Shown piece by piece: positions 23,483-35,560 of a DNA stretch of 64,000 bases. A model generated the notes under the pieces. It had not been told where the DNA came from, made no database searches, and saw only the letters and a program-made list of their open reading frames with translations. The DNA is taken from NCBI GenBank assembly GCA_963669155.1, contig OZ022595.1:16847239-16911238 (forward strand), in the 5' to 3' direction. Every line of letters begins with the position of its first letter. Positions within the stretch are counted from its first letter, which is position 1. The position numbers and the translations under genes are program-made. The stretch is from Arbacia lixula (lineage: Eukaryota > Echinodermata > Echinoidea > Arbacioida > Arbaciidae).

Positions 23483-23797
23483 TGGGGCCTTCTGGCAAGT
23501 CAAATGTGCTGCGAAACAAAACAATATCCTTGTGCCAGAAGGGCGCTAACTGCGATAACGGCAGGTTAGGGCCCTTTTGGCATAACGCCGCGTATGTTAC
23601 GGCCCTTCTGGCGTAACGAAAATGAGAGTTTACGCATTAGGGCTTTTTGGAATTCATAATTATCTTCATAAATAGATCGAATTTCAACAAGTGAAGCACA
23701 TCATTTTAAAGAGAATCTTGAGACCTACAAGATGATGTGAATAACTCAATACCCCCAAAAATCGGGTTAAGGCCCTTTTGGCATAAGGCCGACGATA
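23483..23797 (-). mobile_element. TGCCAGAAGGGCC-motif element, copy 2 (inverted)
   Basis: Six occurrences of the core motif in mixed orientation lie near 23484, 23533, 23567, 23597, 23637 and 23767. The right edge, read on the minus strand, is ATATCGTCGGCCTTATGCCA, the same end as copy 1. Like copy 1, that end lies against a microsatellite, here GA followed by poly-G. The two copies differ greatly between motifs, so the motif is the conserved part. Confidence 0.7.
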
Positions 23798-23799
23798 TG

Positions 23800-23950
23800 A
23801 GAGTGAGAGAGAGAGAGAGGGGGGGGGGGGGCGGAGAATGCGGTATGAAAAGGAAAGGATGAAGAGAGCGAATAAATAGAAAGAGTGTGACGAGAGAGAG
23901 AGAGAGAGAAAAGAGAGAGAGAGAGAAACAAAGAGAGGGAGAGGGGGAAT

Positions 23951-23990
<40 letters not shown>

Positions 23991-24372
23991 AAAAACAGGA
24001 CTGCATCCTTATTTACATTAACCCTATTAGCTGATTACCGTTGTGATCCGTTGGCGAACAACTCGAAGCACAAGTATGCGCACACTTCCGTTTGCGCAGG
24101 ATTTCCGGCCAAATCCGTCTATCTAGGCTTGCTCTCGCTCCGTAGTGCAAGGACCATCCAGGAAAAGAGAATGATTGATCTTCATCTACGGGCGAAGTAA
24201 ATTGTTACTAGATCAGCACCAGGGCACGAAGGACCTGTTGATATAATTTACTCCAAGAGCGCAACAAATAAACTTCTCGGCTTGACCATATTCGTCCGTC
24301 GGGTGAGCGTTGGGTTGAAGTGCCTTTCGAGCAAGAAAAATTAAGAGAATGAGAGAGAGAGAGAGAGAGAGA

Positions 24373-24451
<79 letters not shown>

Positions 24452-24637
24452 TGAGAGAGAGGGAGGGGACAGAGATATGGGGGCATACAGAGCGGAAAGA
24501 GGACAAAATTGACATCGAAGGAAAGGAGGGGGACCTAGAGGGGCAAGGCATGGGATATGAGAGACACACATAGAGGCGATGAGAGATAGAGAGAGAGAGG
24601 GAAAGAGAGAGAGAGAGAGAGAGAGTGTGTGTGTGTA

Positions 24638-24683
<46 letters not shown>

Positions 24684-24895
24684 TGAGAGAGAGGGAGGGA
24701 ACAGAGATATGGGGGGCATACAGAGCGGAAAGAGGACAAAATGGACATCGAAGGAAAGGAGGGGGACCTAGGGGGGCAAGGCATGGGAGATAAGGGACAC
24801 ACATAGAGACGATGAGAGAGAGAGAGAGGGAGAGAGAGGGAGAGAAAGAGAGAGTGTGTGTATGTGTGTGAGAGAGCGAGAGAGCAAGATATCGA
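23800..24895. repeat. GA/GT-rich simple-sequence region
   Basis: It contains (GA)n, a run of 13 G (23819-23831), (GA)n at 23893-23990, then (GA)n-(GT)n-(GA)n blocks at 24350-24460 and 24590-24690 and GA-rich DNA to 24890. Between 24000 and 24340 lies about 340 bp of ordinary sequence. Frames of up to 168 codons here are low complexity. Confidence 0.93.
24440..24840. repeat. 232-bp tandem duplication
   Basis: The segment AGAGATATGGGGG...GCATACAGAGCGGAAAG with GACATCGAAGGAAAGGAGGG and GGCAAGGCATGGGA occurs at 24471-24590 and again at 24703-24820, offset 232 bp, with few differences. Each copy is flanked by the same (GA)n-(GT)n-(GA)n arrangement, so the microsatellites were duplicated with it. 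Confidence 0.85.
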
Positions 24896-26529
24896 AATGA
24901 TAAGAAAGAGGAGAACAGGAAGAGAAAGATGTATTGTAGTTTATATGTTTTTTAAACAGATATGTTGTCACTTATACTTCTAAATAACTTATAAGATTGA
25001 GCAAGTGATCTTTATATATATACCTGTGTGTGAGTAAACATTTACTTTATAGAATGTTTATTTGTTTCCGCTGTGACCATTTACGAAAACATCTATACAT
25101 GAATGAGAAAGGATTGTGAAAACGTCATGCCGGATTACACGTGTCCAGTACGCGTGTTGAAGAGTCCCTGTATACGACACGGACAGGATTGTGTACGCCT
25201 CTTGAGACGGTGCTCTACTGATTCTTAGCGAAGAATCGGATTACGAGTGCTTTCAATTAGTCCAAACACGTTCGAACCCCGGGGACGTCAGGGCCGAAAT
25301 CTGGTTCGAACATCTCGCCCGTCGTGCCGACGGACACCCCGCGCGAATCAACAAGAAATAAACTCGAGCCCGAACGTCCATCCATCCATCCATCCATCCA
25401 TCCATCCGCCACCCACACAGATCACACACGCGCGCCATTGCGGCCTTGTGCGGAAACGGAATATCCACATATCCTTTTAGCACTGTCACGATCTAATGTC
25501 ACCAAGCTCGGAAAAGGATGAAGGAATATTTTGCCTTCACAAAACTCACTCGCTGATCCGGTTACATAAATGAATGTGGTGAATAAGATCTCTATATTTC
25601 AGTGCATTTGACCTATTTGTCATGACTGTCAAATTGTTAAAGAAGCATGTTAGTCCGCAAAAGACCAGTAAAATAAAGATTTTATATCATCTATTGTCTC
25701 TGCGCAAAGAAGAAAACACGTTCAATTCTTTCAATAAGAACCTGTCTTGTCATGAATAAGCAAGACAATTGAAGGTTTGGGTATTGGTTTTGAATTAAAT
25801 TAAATTGATACTTGTTCATTAGGATGAACACAACAGTACAAATCAGCAACACCTCGTGGCTCGCAGGTCGAACTGCGTGTGACTATACAATTTGTACATT
25901 ATGAAAAAGATTCATGTATGTACAAATATAAATCATATCGCATTAAAAGGGATTATATCATGGGGAGAAAACAAAGGAAGACCGAAAAAGAAAAAAATAC
26001 ATTTATACACTTCATGGTTGTATAGATCGCATATTATAATATGTAATTTGCATAACATTTCCCTAGCGGTTGCCTAGCGGAAATGAATGTAGTTGCCCAA
26101 CAAGCAGAACATGTAGTTACAAGTCCGATCTTCTTTCTTGTATTTATTTCTTCTGACACATTGATTAAACAATCATTTTACCATGGAGCAAAATATAGAT
26201 GATTATGTATTTTGTATGTCTTTTTGTCTGTACAGCACCCAAATGGTTGACCAATATTGCACCCTTTTACTGAAACACTAGCAACAATTTAATGAGCTGT
26301 CTTATCAGCGTTTTCACTTTCGTCAATACCATCAACAAAAGCGTTATTTCGTGTCGCATTATCAGCAGCAGATGTGAATCAACCGCTAGCCTATTCTACG
26401 GAGAACGATGTACTGGTAAAGCTATACAACCAGTTAAACCGACATACAAAACTTTGCCTTAATACTTTTCTGATATAATGAATCCATCTTTGTCATGACT
26501 TAAGGATTTCCATGAACAAATCGCCCCAT
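24896..26529. other. Unassigned DNA with a (CATC)n microsatellite
   Basis: (CATC)8 lies at 25376-25407, within a 200-bp GC-richer patch (25130-25460). A GTTCGAACCCC at 25269 resembles a pol III B box but has no A box upstream. Nothing else was supported. Confidence 0.5.
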
Positions 26530-26751
26530 AACAATCAATCTCTTGGGAGCTATGCATATGGATACATATTTCACAGGAAATTAAATACATGTATGTTTCA
26601 ACTTAATGTTCCAAATGTCTCCGTAGGACATAATCCGTCATCACACTAGCTTAAACAAACGTGATAGATAGCAATAGCTTTGGGACGGAAGGAAAATACA
26701 TAAGGTTTGATATCTCCCGTATAAATATTAATCCCTTGGGAACTTCGGCGA

Positions 26752-27165
26752 ATTGATTGGGAGGGTGCAGTTTTTATCTGGTCTTAACAAAATGAGTTGC
26801 ATATCAATGGCGATAAAGTTTCGACTCGAATGTTATTTGTGAAAATGTTACGCAGAAATATTCGAGAGAAATAAAGCTTCTTTGTGATCATGCAATTTGC
26901 TTCAACTTTTGAAATGATTGATTAGCTTACATTAACGTTACTTATCATTGCTTTTGGGCTCACACCCCTATTTGGCGCATTGATTGGGAGGGTGCAGTTT
27001 TTATCTGGTCTCAACAAAATGAGTTGCATATCAATGGCTATAAACTTTCGACGTGAATGTTATTTCTGAAAATGTTACGCAGAAATATTCGAGAAAAATA
27101 AATCTTCTTTGTGATCATGTAATTTGCTTCAAGTTTTGAAATGATTAACTAGCTAGCTAAAATTG
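26752..27165. repeat. 227-bp offset direct duplication
   Basis: About 180 bp starting ATTGATTGGGAGGGTGCAGT at 26752 recurs at 26979 with roughly 90% identity, including TTTTTATCTGGTC, ATGAGTTGCATATCAATGGC and GTTACGCAGAAATATTCGAG. Neither copy has a frame. Confidence 0.88.
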
Positions 27166-27485
27166 ACGATATTATCACTGCTTTTATAAGCAGTTAACTT
27201 TTGACATTATCATCTCATCCTTCGTTTTGTAAGATATAACTTGTTATACCTGTTCCAGTTGTAATAAAGTCGTTTAGTTCATGATGTAAGCTTTCTATTA
27301 AAACCAGAAATAATATCCTTGTTGAGACAAAAGGGAGGCAAACTTGAGTTTGTCAAGAAGTGTTTTATTCAATAAATAAAAGCTCATTTACAATAAGCAG
27401 AAAATGACCTCTTGGGGCAGTAATCCGTTATTTAAATGGTAGTCACTAGCGTTGATACTATCTCTTGTTCTATTATTGGTTTTCG

Positions 27486-27591
27486 TTAACTCGAACTCGC
27501 ACTTAAAAGACCTATGTGGATCTGTGCAGATTTGCACGAAATCTGCTCCGCCGATCGTGCAAATGTGCGAACGAACCGCGTAAAGAGTTAA
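27486..27591. mobile_element. TTAA-type miniature element 4 (diverged)
   Basis: TTAACTC is present at both ends in inverted orientation (TTAACTCGAACTCGC and TTAACTCTTTACGCGG), 106 bp overall. It sits at the edge of a unit of the surrounding tandem array. The GTGTGCCA block is not recognisable. Confidence 0.4.
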
Positions 27592-28330
27592 TGAGTAATG
27601 ATGACATATGACATACGACATTCAATACGTTTCATCTTCATGTTGCATATATCGCACTAGAACAAAAATTGCCATCAATTTGGCTTAAAAAAGGGAGAGA
27701 TATCAATAGTTTAAGGACTAACATGAAAATATCTATGCATTGTCTCTATATCTCTATATCCTTAGGAGCTATACATACATGAATTCATAAATACAGATGA
27801 CAAATGACATTTTATTTCATGTTTCATGTCTCATTTGAACATAATCCGTCATCAACTTGGCTTAATGAATATGATGGATAACAACAGTTTTGAGGCGGCT
27901 ATGAAAACATATTCTTTCATACATTGCTTCTATGCACCAATCCCTTTGGAGCAATACATACGTGGATGGATGAAGATTCATGTAAATTGACATGCACTAC
28001 GTACCATCTTGATGTTTCGTACGCCTTTTTTATTCCTACTCAGTATCAATCAATGACAAGCCCATATACAAACCAGCTTAAACGTGATATGTCATCAATT
28101 TGGTTAAAATCGCGTTATGGGAAACGATAGTTCTGGAACGGTTATAAACATGTCGCCGTTTATGCATTCCATGTAAGCGTCTATCCCCTTAGGGCTATGC
28201 TATCGTGAATGAATAAAATATTATGTCAATATGACATGCAATATATATTTCCTCTTCATGTTGCATATGTCTGTGATTCTTTGGATAACAATAGTTTTTC
28301 GTCGGTCGTAAAAGTGTCTCTTTTCATACA

Positions 28331-31300
28331 GTCTCCTTAAACACTTGTGAAAATAGGAACATGCGGCACTCAAGGAGTTGCACAGTTCTTGAGGAATTTA
28401 GTTTTATTTCTCACAGAATAGGCTTGTTTACTCCTTACAATATTTAACTGTTTTCATGATATTATGAACATTTCTTTCTAAAACGTCATTAAAAAAAATT
28501 AACATATAGTTCAAGGAGTGTTTTAGTGCAAGAGTATAGATGAAATTACGACAAACATTTTCCCCAAAGCATAGACTTAGTATCTTCCATAGAGGTCTCC
28601 TATGTGTCATTGTTGAATAATTCTTAAAGCATTTTCAATTCCCCGGCGAAAGTGATTTTCTTCTTCCCCGCAAAGAGGCCCATTATCATGATTGTCAGAG
28701 GATACAATTCTGCACGTGCCAGCATATTTTGCTACCATCCACATCTCTCTATTACAATATAAGGAAAATGGACAACATATTTGCCTTTTTCAGGGGAAAA
28801 TAACTTTACTCACATGCCCTCTTTGATGATGATCCACAGACGATATTGCAGTCTCCAAAATGCATTAAATCCGTAGAAATTGATGACATCTCTTTTCCGC
28901 CTTATTGATCTATCTGAGATGCATCTAGACAGACTTGTACTATATTTCAAGGCCATGCATGGGTCATATCTTGTTGTCATAGTGGGAATGTTGCACTGGG
29001 TGTGGATTCTAAAAATAGAGAATGCCGCTTCGTCAAGCATTCGTGAAAGTGAGTATGCGAGATGGAAAGTGCAAGATGTAGCCCGGTTCTTCATATTCGT
29101 ATGTAAACATTTATTGTTTAACTTATGCTTCGACAAAAGTATATAAATACCCTTCACATTTTCACATGAGTTATGAAATGACGCTAACGAAAAATGGCTT
29201 TCGTTTCCCTTTGATCCTATTCAATTTCCTGCAAAGAAATTGTCGTTGTCAGTCACGAAATGGACATGTTGCACTCCGAAGATAAATAATTTTCTAATAG
29301 AATATCTAGTTGATAACGTAATACAGATTAGAGGGTGTGTGTGTGTGTGTGGGGGGGGGGGGTACTAGAGGAGGGTGTGGCTGGGGTGGATGACGGGTGA
29401 TTGGGATGGAGAGTGGTCTCCCAATTGCTTTCTGTTACCATGGTTACTTACCTACTTAGTTACAAATGTGGAATACTATTGTAAGTACCTTCTTTGAAGG
29501 ATTGTAATGACATAAACACCCTTATCCAATTATATGATTAAATATAAAATGTAATGATTTATTTTTTGCTGAGATTAACAAAATCGTCAGCAGAAATGAT
29601 TGAATCTCTTAGGAACATCGCTCCTCTCCTGAATTGTTCAAAGAAAAGAGATTTATTAGAAACATGAACGGAATCCTAGCTTCCCGTTTTAAAACGCCAT
29701 TGGCAATGATTAATAAAAACAACTTTCAACCTGAATTACATAGATCATTTTCAATTTTCCATTTCCCTATGACATAAAAGAATCCTACAAACTGATAGCG
29801 ATACCACATCGTCTTCTCTTTTTCTTTGTAATAGTTTTATCTTCAACTGCTGGCTCAAAATGAGGACAATGTCGTCCCTCGTGCTCAAGCCACTTGATCG
29901 TATGTATTGCACACGAGCCGCGAAAGGAAACACGTGCACTACAATTTTCTTTGTCTCTTATTTGCCTCTCACCCCGGGGCGAAAAGTTTTCTCTTTTCTC
30001 TATAAATAGTCGGGACATAATGTTGATATTTCAAAGACCGACTACTCATGGGTCATGTTGGAAGAAGGACAGATGAACACGACTTATCTTGGCCACATAA
30101 AGCAAACCATATCCTGTGTAGGTAATATATAAAGATTAATTTAATCCGATAAAACAGTATATAAACATATATAAAACGAGAACTCTGTAATAAGCATACA
30201 TTTGTTATCCAACTGTAATCATTTTATTATAAAATAGGAAATATGATTTAGGCAAGGCAGGCATCTTAGAGCAGTTTGTAACGGTAGTAATACAGATGAT
30301 TACATGATGTTTAAGTGTTGTTTAGGGATCTGTTTGCGTTAGTGAATTAATATATGTATTAATATCAATATATAATTTTAATGTTCGTCAATATCACGAA
30401 ATGCTAGTGGAAGGGATAATTTCACATGATTGTACAATAAACGCAATCATTTATATATATATATATACATATAAATTTATATATGCGTGCATGTGTGTTT
30501 GTGTGTGTGTATGTTTATGTGCGTTGCCAATTTAGCTTCATAATCATTAAACAATCGAATATATTGAAGGCATATATTGGATGGATACATGTAATTAGGT
30601 TGTTTACAAACGTCAAACAGAGCACCCGACACATCTGACCTTCATCATTGTTCCTAGTATCCCCTTTCATTACGTATGTTTTTAGCTTGCGATGAATTCC
30701 CTAATTGCAGGTCTTATTAAAACAAATATAGTTTTACGTTACACACTTTACGTTACGCAGCTAACCTTTTGCCGATACTGTATCTATCAATACACACATG
30801 TACCGTAGGGATGTAACAGCACAAGACAGGAGGAGGAGTGGTATAGTTGTACGAAACCCGGTGGAAAACAAGTCTAAATGATGACATGGGTCTTTGGGTC
30901 CGACATACCCGGTCGTAAATGATACGGCGGATCAATCATACAGCCGGCTCGTTGCAGCTGCGCATGCTGGTTGTGATACGGTTTTCAACCAGACCGTGTC
31001 GAGGGGGTTTGGAATATAGAGATAAAGGGCGTTTTCCCACCGGTAAAAGACACGTTGTTCATACCATCAATTACGAAGAAAAACCAATGCTGACGTGACT
31101 AAGGCATCGGGTGGCTGACGGATGCGGGGTAGACGTTGCAACAAAATTAATATTCATGAATATCCAAAATATCAATAATAAAAGGTATGCACCTGCAGCA
31201 GTTTGTTACCATCAGAAACAATTTGGTAAAACATGTAGGGATCTGCTTGTTCAGGATGGTTAATTCGGAAATCACATTTGGATGCAAAACAATAACAGTG

Positions 31301-31677
31301 AGCTTGTGATATGATAGCCTCGTGATCAAGTAGCGAATTTGCCTCACTCATTTAGCAATAATTGTATCGTATCACAACATTTTTTGTCCGATTTTCTTCA
31401 AACTTGTTTTGTTCTGTTTTTTTTTTGTAATTCCTTTTTTGTTTTCAATGAGATAAACTTCATTTGGGACCGGAGATTTTGAGTTAGTATTTTGATAAGG
31501 GTTAGGGGCTTCATCCACAATTGATAGAATTGATCCAATACGTTTGGAATCAGGATCTACAAATATACTCAAAATAAATGAATTTGCAGGTTAAGGGAGC
31601 TGTCCAGATAGATGAATGACCTCCGCACCGACAACTCATTTTGATTACGATTCCAGGAAGAAGTGTCACATACCTTA
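28331..31677. other. Non-coding stretch with simple repeats
   Basis: (GT)n followed by 13 G lies at 29335-29362 and (TA)n at 30452-30470. A GC-richer patch lies at 30780-31140. It could be regulatory, but no factor site or promoter element is decisive. Frames at 28810-29157 and 29751-30076 have no recognisable product. Confidence 0.45.
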
Positions 31678-32472
31678 TTATAGAATGGGTGTCAGAATCT
31701 CTGCAATCTGATTGGTTAATTACCCGTAATTGCCGTGTAATTTTTTTTTACTGGCAGCACGCGATATCAACACGATATCAACACGATATCGCGATACCGA
31801 GAATTAACATGATCGATACCAATGTTGCTTACGCTAATGGCGGCACCCACGAATCACGAGAAACTCCGATAAAGTGAGATGAAGAATTGAAACAAATTTT
31901 GGACGATTCAGACGCTTTCAGTAAGTACAGTAAGTTCAGTAAGTACATTTAAACGCTTTGCAGAGGTGAAACACGTACATTTGGAAGATATTTCGAACGG
32001 AGAAATGGACAAACTCATGACTGAATTCTACGCTGTCGCAGCACTGTGTGAGACGTTGCTGCGGTGATTTGCCCACTAACGTGCATTGCGAATACGTTCA
32101 TTTTGGGCACTCAATGCCACCCTGGACATTCGCAGTAAATCTGTCTTTTCTGATATGACTACGTCGTTTAAATGATTGTTATCAAATAAAAGCGTGATGA
32201 ACTTGGTAGTTCTATACATGCCGACTCTATTTCTCCACCTGATGTGGTCTATGGAGAAAATCATCTCATATTTTAGCTGTGTTATTTGGACACTTCTCTG
32301 TGTGAAAAGTCAATAATTTTTAGTCTTGGCAGATTTTGATGATTCCAATCATTGATGATCATTGATGAAGATGGATCTCTGCAATCTGATTGGTCAATAA
32401 CCATGCATCCGGTAAATGAGGTTGACAGAGATTTTTCCCTTTTTTTATTAGATTTTGGGGCCCATTCTATAA
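31678..32472. mobile_element. Region bounded by TTATAGAATGGG inverted ends
   Basis: TTATAGAATGGG at 31678-31689 is repeated inverted as CCCATTCTATAA at 32461-32472. Just inside the left end, and again at 32373-32393, lies CTCTGCAATCTGATTGGT, giving a direct repeat 677 bp apart. The interior has three tandem copies of ACACGATATCA (31758-31799) and a GTAAGTACA triplet repeat (31920-31948). No transposase frame was found. Confidence 0.4.
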
Positions 32473-32477
32473 AACAG

Positions 32478-32639
32478 ATGATGCACAGGTTTATTTCGTG
32501 GGTCAGTAGGATTGTGTACAGGCAGTAGCTCTGAATTTTGCCCGAAACCCACTCGGCTTCGCCTCGTGGGTTCAGGCAATTCAGAGCTACCTTGTGTACA
32601 CAATTTCTACTGACCCACTCAAACCTGTGCATCATTTGT
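32478..32639. repeat. 162-bp hairpin with 80-bp arms
   Basis: ATGATGCACAGGTTT, GTGGGTCAGTAG, ATTGTGTACA, TAGCTCTGAATT and AACCCAC occur in order and then again in inverted order. The apex is at GGCTTCGCCTCG near 32555-32566. Arms match at roughly 85%. The 162-codon minus frame crossing it is a by-product of the palindrome. Confidence 0.85.
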
Positions 32640-35480
32640 ATACTGTTATCAATAGTACGTTGTTCCATTACACCGGAAGTGGACATAACTGAGAACAATA
32701 TCCGAATGTTGCAGCGCGGTGCATCATGGGACATCATTCCTAATATGCGGTACGAATAATTCAGTGACACCTAAGGTGGTAAGTGGGTTATCAATTGTTT
32801 GTTTCAGTTTAATTAATGCACAAATTTGAGTGATTTTTTTTTCTGTATAGTCATAGTAATATCAAACTATTTCAAGCGATTTTTTTATTAAAATTAAATT
32901 TGTTGAATTAAAATACAATTATTCAAATTCAAATTCAAATTCTTCCAATTTTTAAGCAGATTTAAGCAATCTGTGCCCATTGTTATGAGGTGCAAATACC
33001 CTCTGACGCATTAAAAGTGGCATTGGGTCTGACATAGTGTGAGGAGACTCTGTGTCAAATCTGACGGGAAATGATTGAGCAAACAGAGTAACCGAGGTCT
33101 TAACACACGTAGACTTTCCGCTAGAAAAGGACACCAAAATGACAGCAAAGAAAATGCCTTGCCTTTCATCTATTCATAGCGCTAAACAGAAGGCCGCGTC
33201 ACGTGGTTGAAAGTTTTGCATGGCTGACTATACTTAAGCAATACTAATTCTTTATGTAATCGATGCGCCTGAAAAGTGGCTACTTTAAAGTGTTTCAATG
33301 AGAATTAAGAAGGAAATGCATCTATGAAAAAATACCCAACCTGTATAACAGTGTAGTTTGTGGGGAGTATCGCCAACAGGTAGTGAAACATGTACCATAG
33401 TTTAACAGAATGCATAATGCCCAACTCTCCGTGCACGTAGATCATATTGATCCGCGCGCGAAAATCATAAATAGCGCGCGATCTATACATATCGCCAGAA
33501 GTGAAAAAAAAAATAGGTAAAACTCAGCTCCCCCTTTTAATCGGATTCAAGGGGTCAAACCTCTTACGCGGTTGATGCACACCCAATTCCATTTAATCAG
33601 CGATTGAAACAAAACCCCGGACTAGGACTTACGAAACGCGATTAACAGTCAGATCAGATTTCAATGTTGATTCTGGTTTACCTTCAGGTGATAGTCAACA
33701 ACCTCGTTTTTCCCCGCGCCAAAGCGCGTCCCTAAAGAATACATTCTTGTTTACAGTGGTCACATTTAGAGTCGCCTTTTAGAGCACTGTTCCACAATGA
33801 AGCGCGTCTGGTAGGACAGACTACATCCGGACCCGCTAGTTGTGTCTAATTAGGAAGCATGTGAAACGACTACGGACATGAATAGTTATTTTTATCCCTC
33901 TCATGGAACCAGGTATTATGAAGAAACAAATATTTTGAAGAGTTTTAATACATTTGTGGTCAAAAGACAATTTAGGTGTGAAAATGTTAAAAAAAATTAA
34001 TGTTGATATGTGGTTGATATTGCCCAGAAATACAAAAAAGTAACGTTTGAAATTTTGTACTGCAATAATATTTTATCAGTTACAATAATACATGTGCACT
34101 GCAATGATTATGCTTTTGAAAGGAAACAAGTTCACTGAATGAGAGAAATATGAATAAGAATTAAGATTGATAGATGGGAAAATGGAGAGAAGGTGTACGA
34201 GAGTGAGAAAGAGTGAAAGATGGGGAGATATGGAACGTGAGGTAGAGCTATGAAGGCTGTCCTTGTATCTCGCTTGTCATTTGAAAGTTTCATACTTATG
34301 ATTCCGACCACGCGGTAATTACTTGACCCATTGAACAGGAAATGAAACGTTGTGACAGGGTCTTCAATGAATGAAATTTCGAACATTCTAAACACAGTCG
34401 AAGGGATTTCTTTCGCCTCTGTAGGTCGCATGAATAACGAGTGAGGGATACAATTTCCCGCCAGCAATATTACTTAAGTGCCGTCATCAAATGAAGTCCA
34501 TGGTGGCCAAATTCTGAAGTGAGGAAGCATCTGGCATTTGTGAAACAAGCTTTGTATTTGTAACTTAGTTAGTTACAATGACAGCATTCAGACAAAGAAA
34601 CGCCAATGACGTGATTAATTTAATTCTCGTGCTCGTCCTTGTAACACGAATCTTGCAATCACGTACGTCACATACAATGCAATTCGAAATCACATTTTCC
34701 AAATGGGACAAATTAGCATTGCTCGATGAATTTAATCATCAAAATCATTACTCAATGTTGGAAGCGATGCTTGTGCTACTGCAATAATCTGATGGATTAG
34801 CAATGGCTCCTGACTTGCTTTTTTGGCTATAACGTCAAGAGTATGACCGAAGGTGCTTATACTGTTAGATATAACCATGAAGATACGATTCAGTAGCATC
34901 GGCTTTCTCAAAAAGAATAATTAATTTGTATGAGCGTTCACTTGCAATAAACAATTTTACCCGCTGTGGTAATAAAATGCAGATGATAAATATTGAAAGA
35001 AAATGATAAAGTCATAAATAAAGTTTTATTGAGCAGTTAATTATTTGTCTTTCTTAATATAATTTAGCTAAATTATACGGGTAGGCGATTTCCTAAAACA
35101 CAAATAAACGAAACATTTAGTTGATTTTGATACATAATGGAAAAACGAAAGTATAATGTTAACACTTGTAATGGTCGCATTGGGACGATGACGATCAACA
35201 CGAGAATCATTACATTCCTTGATGAATGATAGAGTCTTGTTTAATATATTCCTTATCTATTCGTCTGTGGGATGTTGATTTTACTGCCTTTCATGCCTTT
35301 CGTCCTGGCTGAGGCCGCATTCATTCTGGGAAGTACAAAATTCATATTTGATGAACAACAGTTTAGATAACTGTGAACATGCATATGTTTTTATTTCATT
35401 AATCGATATTCAGATATTGATCAAATATATGCTACAAAACACCAGTTTACTAAGATTTTATGCATACCAGTTTAACAAAG
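32640..35480. other. Unassigned DNA, GC-richer at 33430-33850
   Basis: A GCGCGCG pair flanks AAAATCATAAATA at 33455-33480. The 33520-33850 stretch is more GC-rich and could be regulatory. No gene or repeat pair is supported. Confidence 0.4.
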
Positions 35481-35560
35481 GTTGCCCCTGACAACCGAAA
35501 AGCTTTCCCGAGGTTTGCCCGACATAGCAGTCACTTATGTATGCAAAGTAGATTCCAAGC
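35481..35560. repeat. Fragment related to the 62855-63389 element
   Basis: AAGCTTTCCCGAGGTTTGCC followed by CGACATAGCA resembles AAGCTTGTCCGAGGTTTGCC and TGAGTAGCA in the middle of the fold-back element at 62855-63389. Flanking inverted arms are not detectable here, so only the core is present. Confidence 0.45.

Larger units (their letters stand above)
26530..28330. repeat. Degenerate tandem array, units about 150-235 bp
   Basis: Diverged units share an ordered set of blocks: CCCTTRGGAGCTATACATA; a TGACATGCAATATTT-like block; TCATGTTGCATATGTC; ATAATCCGTCATCAACTTGG; GATGGATAACAATAGTTTTG; and a CATTGTCTCTATG block leading to the next CCCTT. Units are recognisable at about 26535-26745, 27595-27770, 27770-27955, 27956-28190 and 28191-28330. 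The first is separated from the rest by a separate duplication and a TTAA element. No coding was found. Confidence 0.65.

Noticed and set aside
24213..24804. Overlapping 150-170 codon minus-strand frames
   Set aside because: They arise from (GA)n and (GT)n repeats. The frames persist because dinucleotide repeats lack stops.
25269..25290. GTTCGAACCCC, a pol III B-box lookalike
   Set aside because: No A box at the right distance and no tRNA cloverleaf can be drawn.
25376..25407. Regular short repeats considered as a CRISPR array
   Set aside because: It is a pure (CATC)n microsatellite. No repeat-spacer pattern exists anywhere in the window, and the DNA is eukaryotic in character.
32282..32770. 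162-codon minus-strand frame
   Set aside because: It spans the hairpin at 32478-32639. The sequence is symmetrical and no family is recognised.
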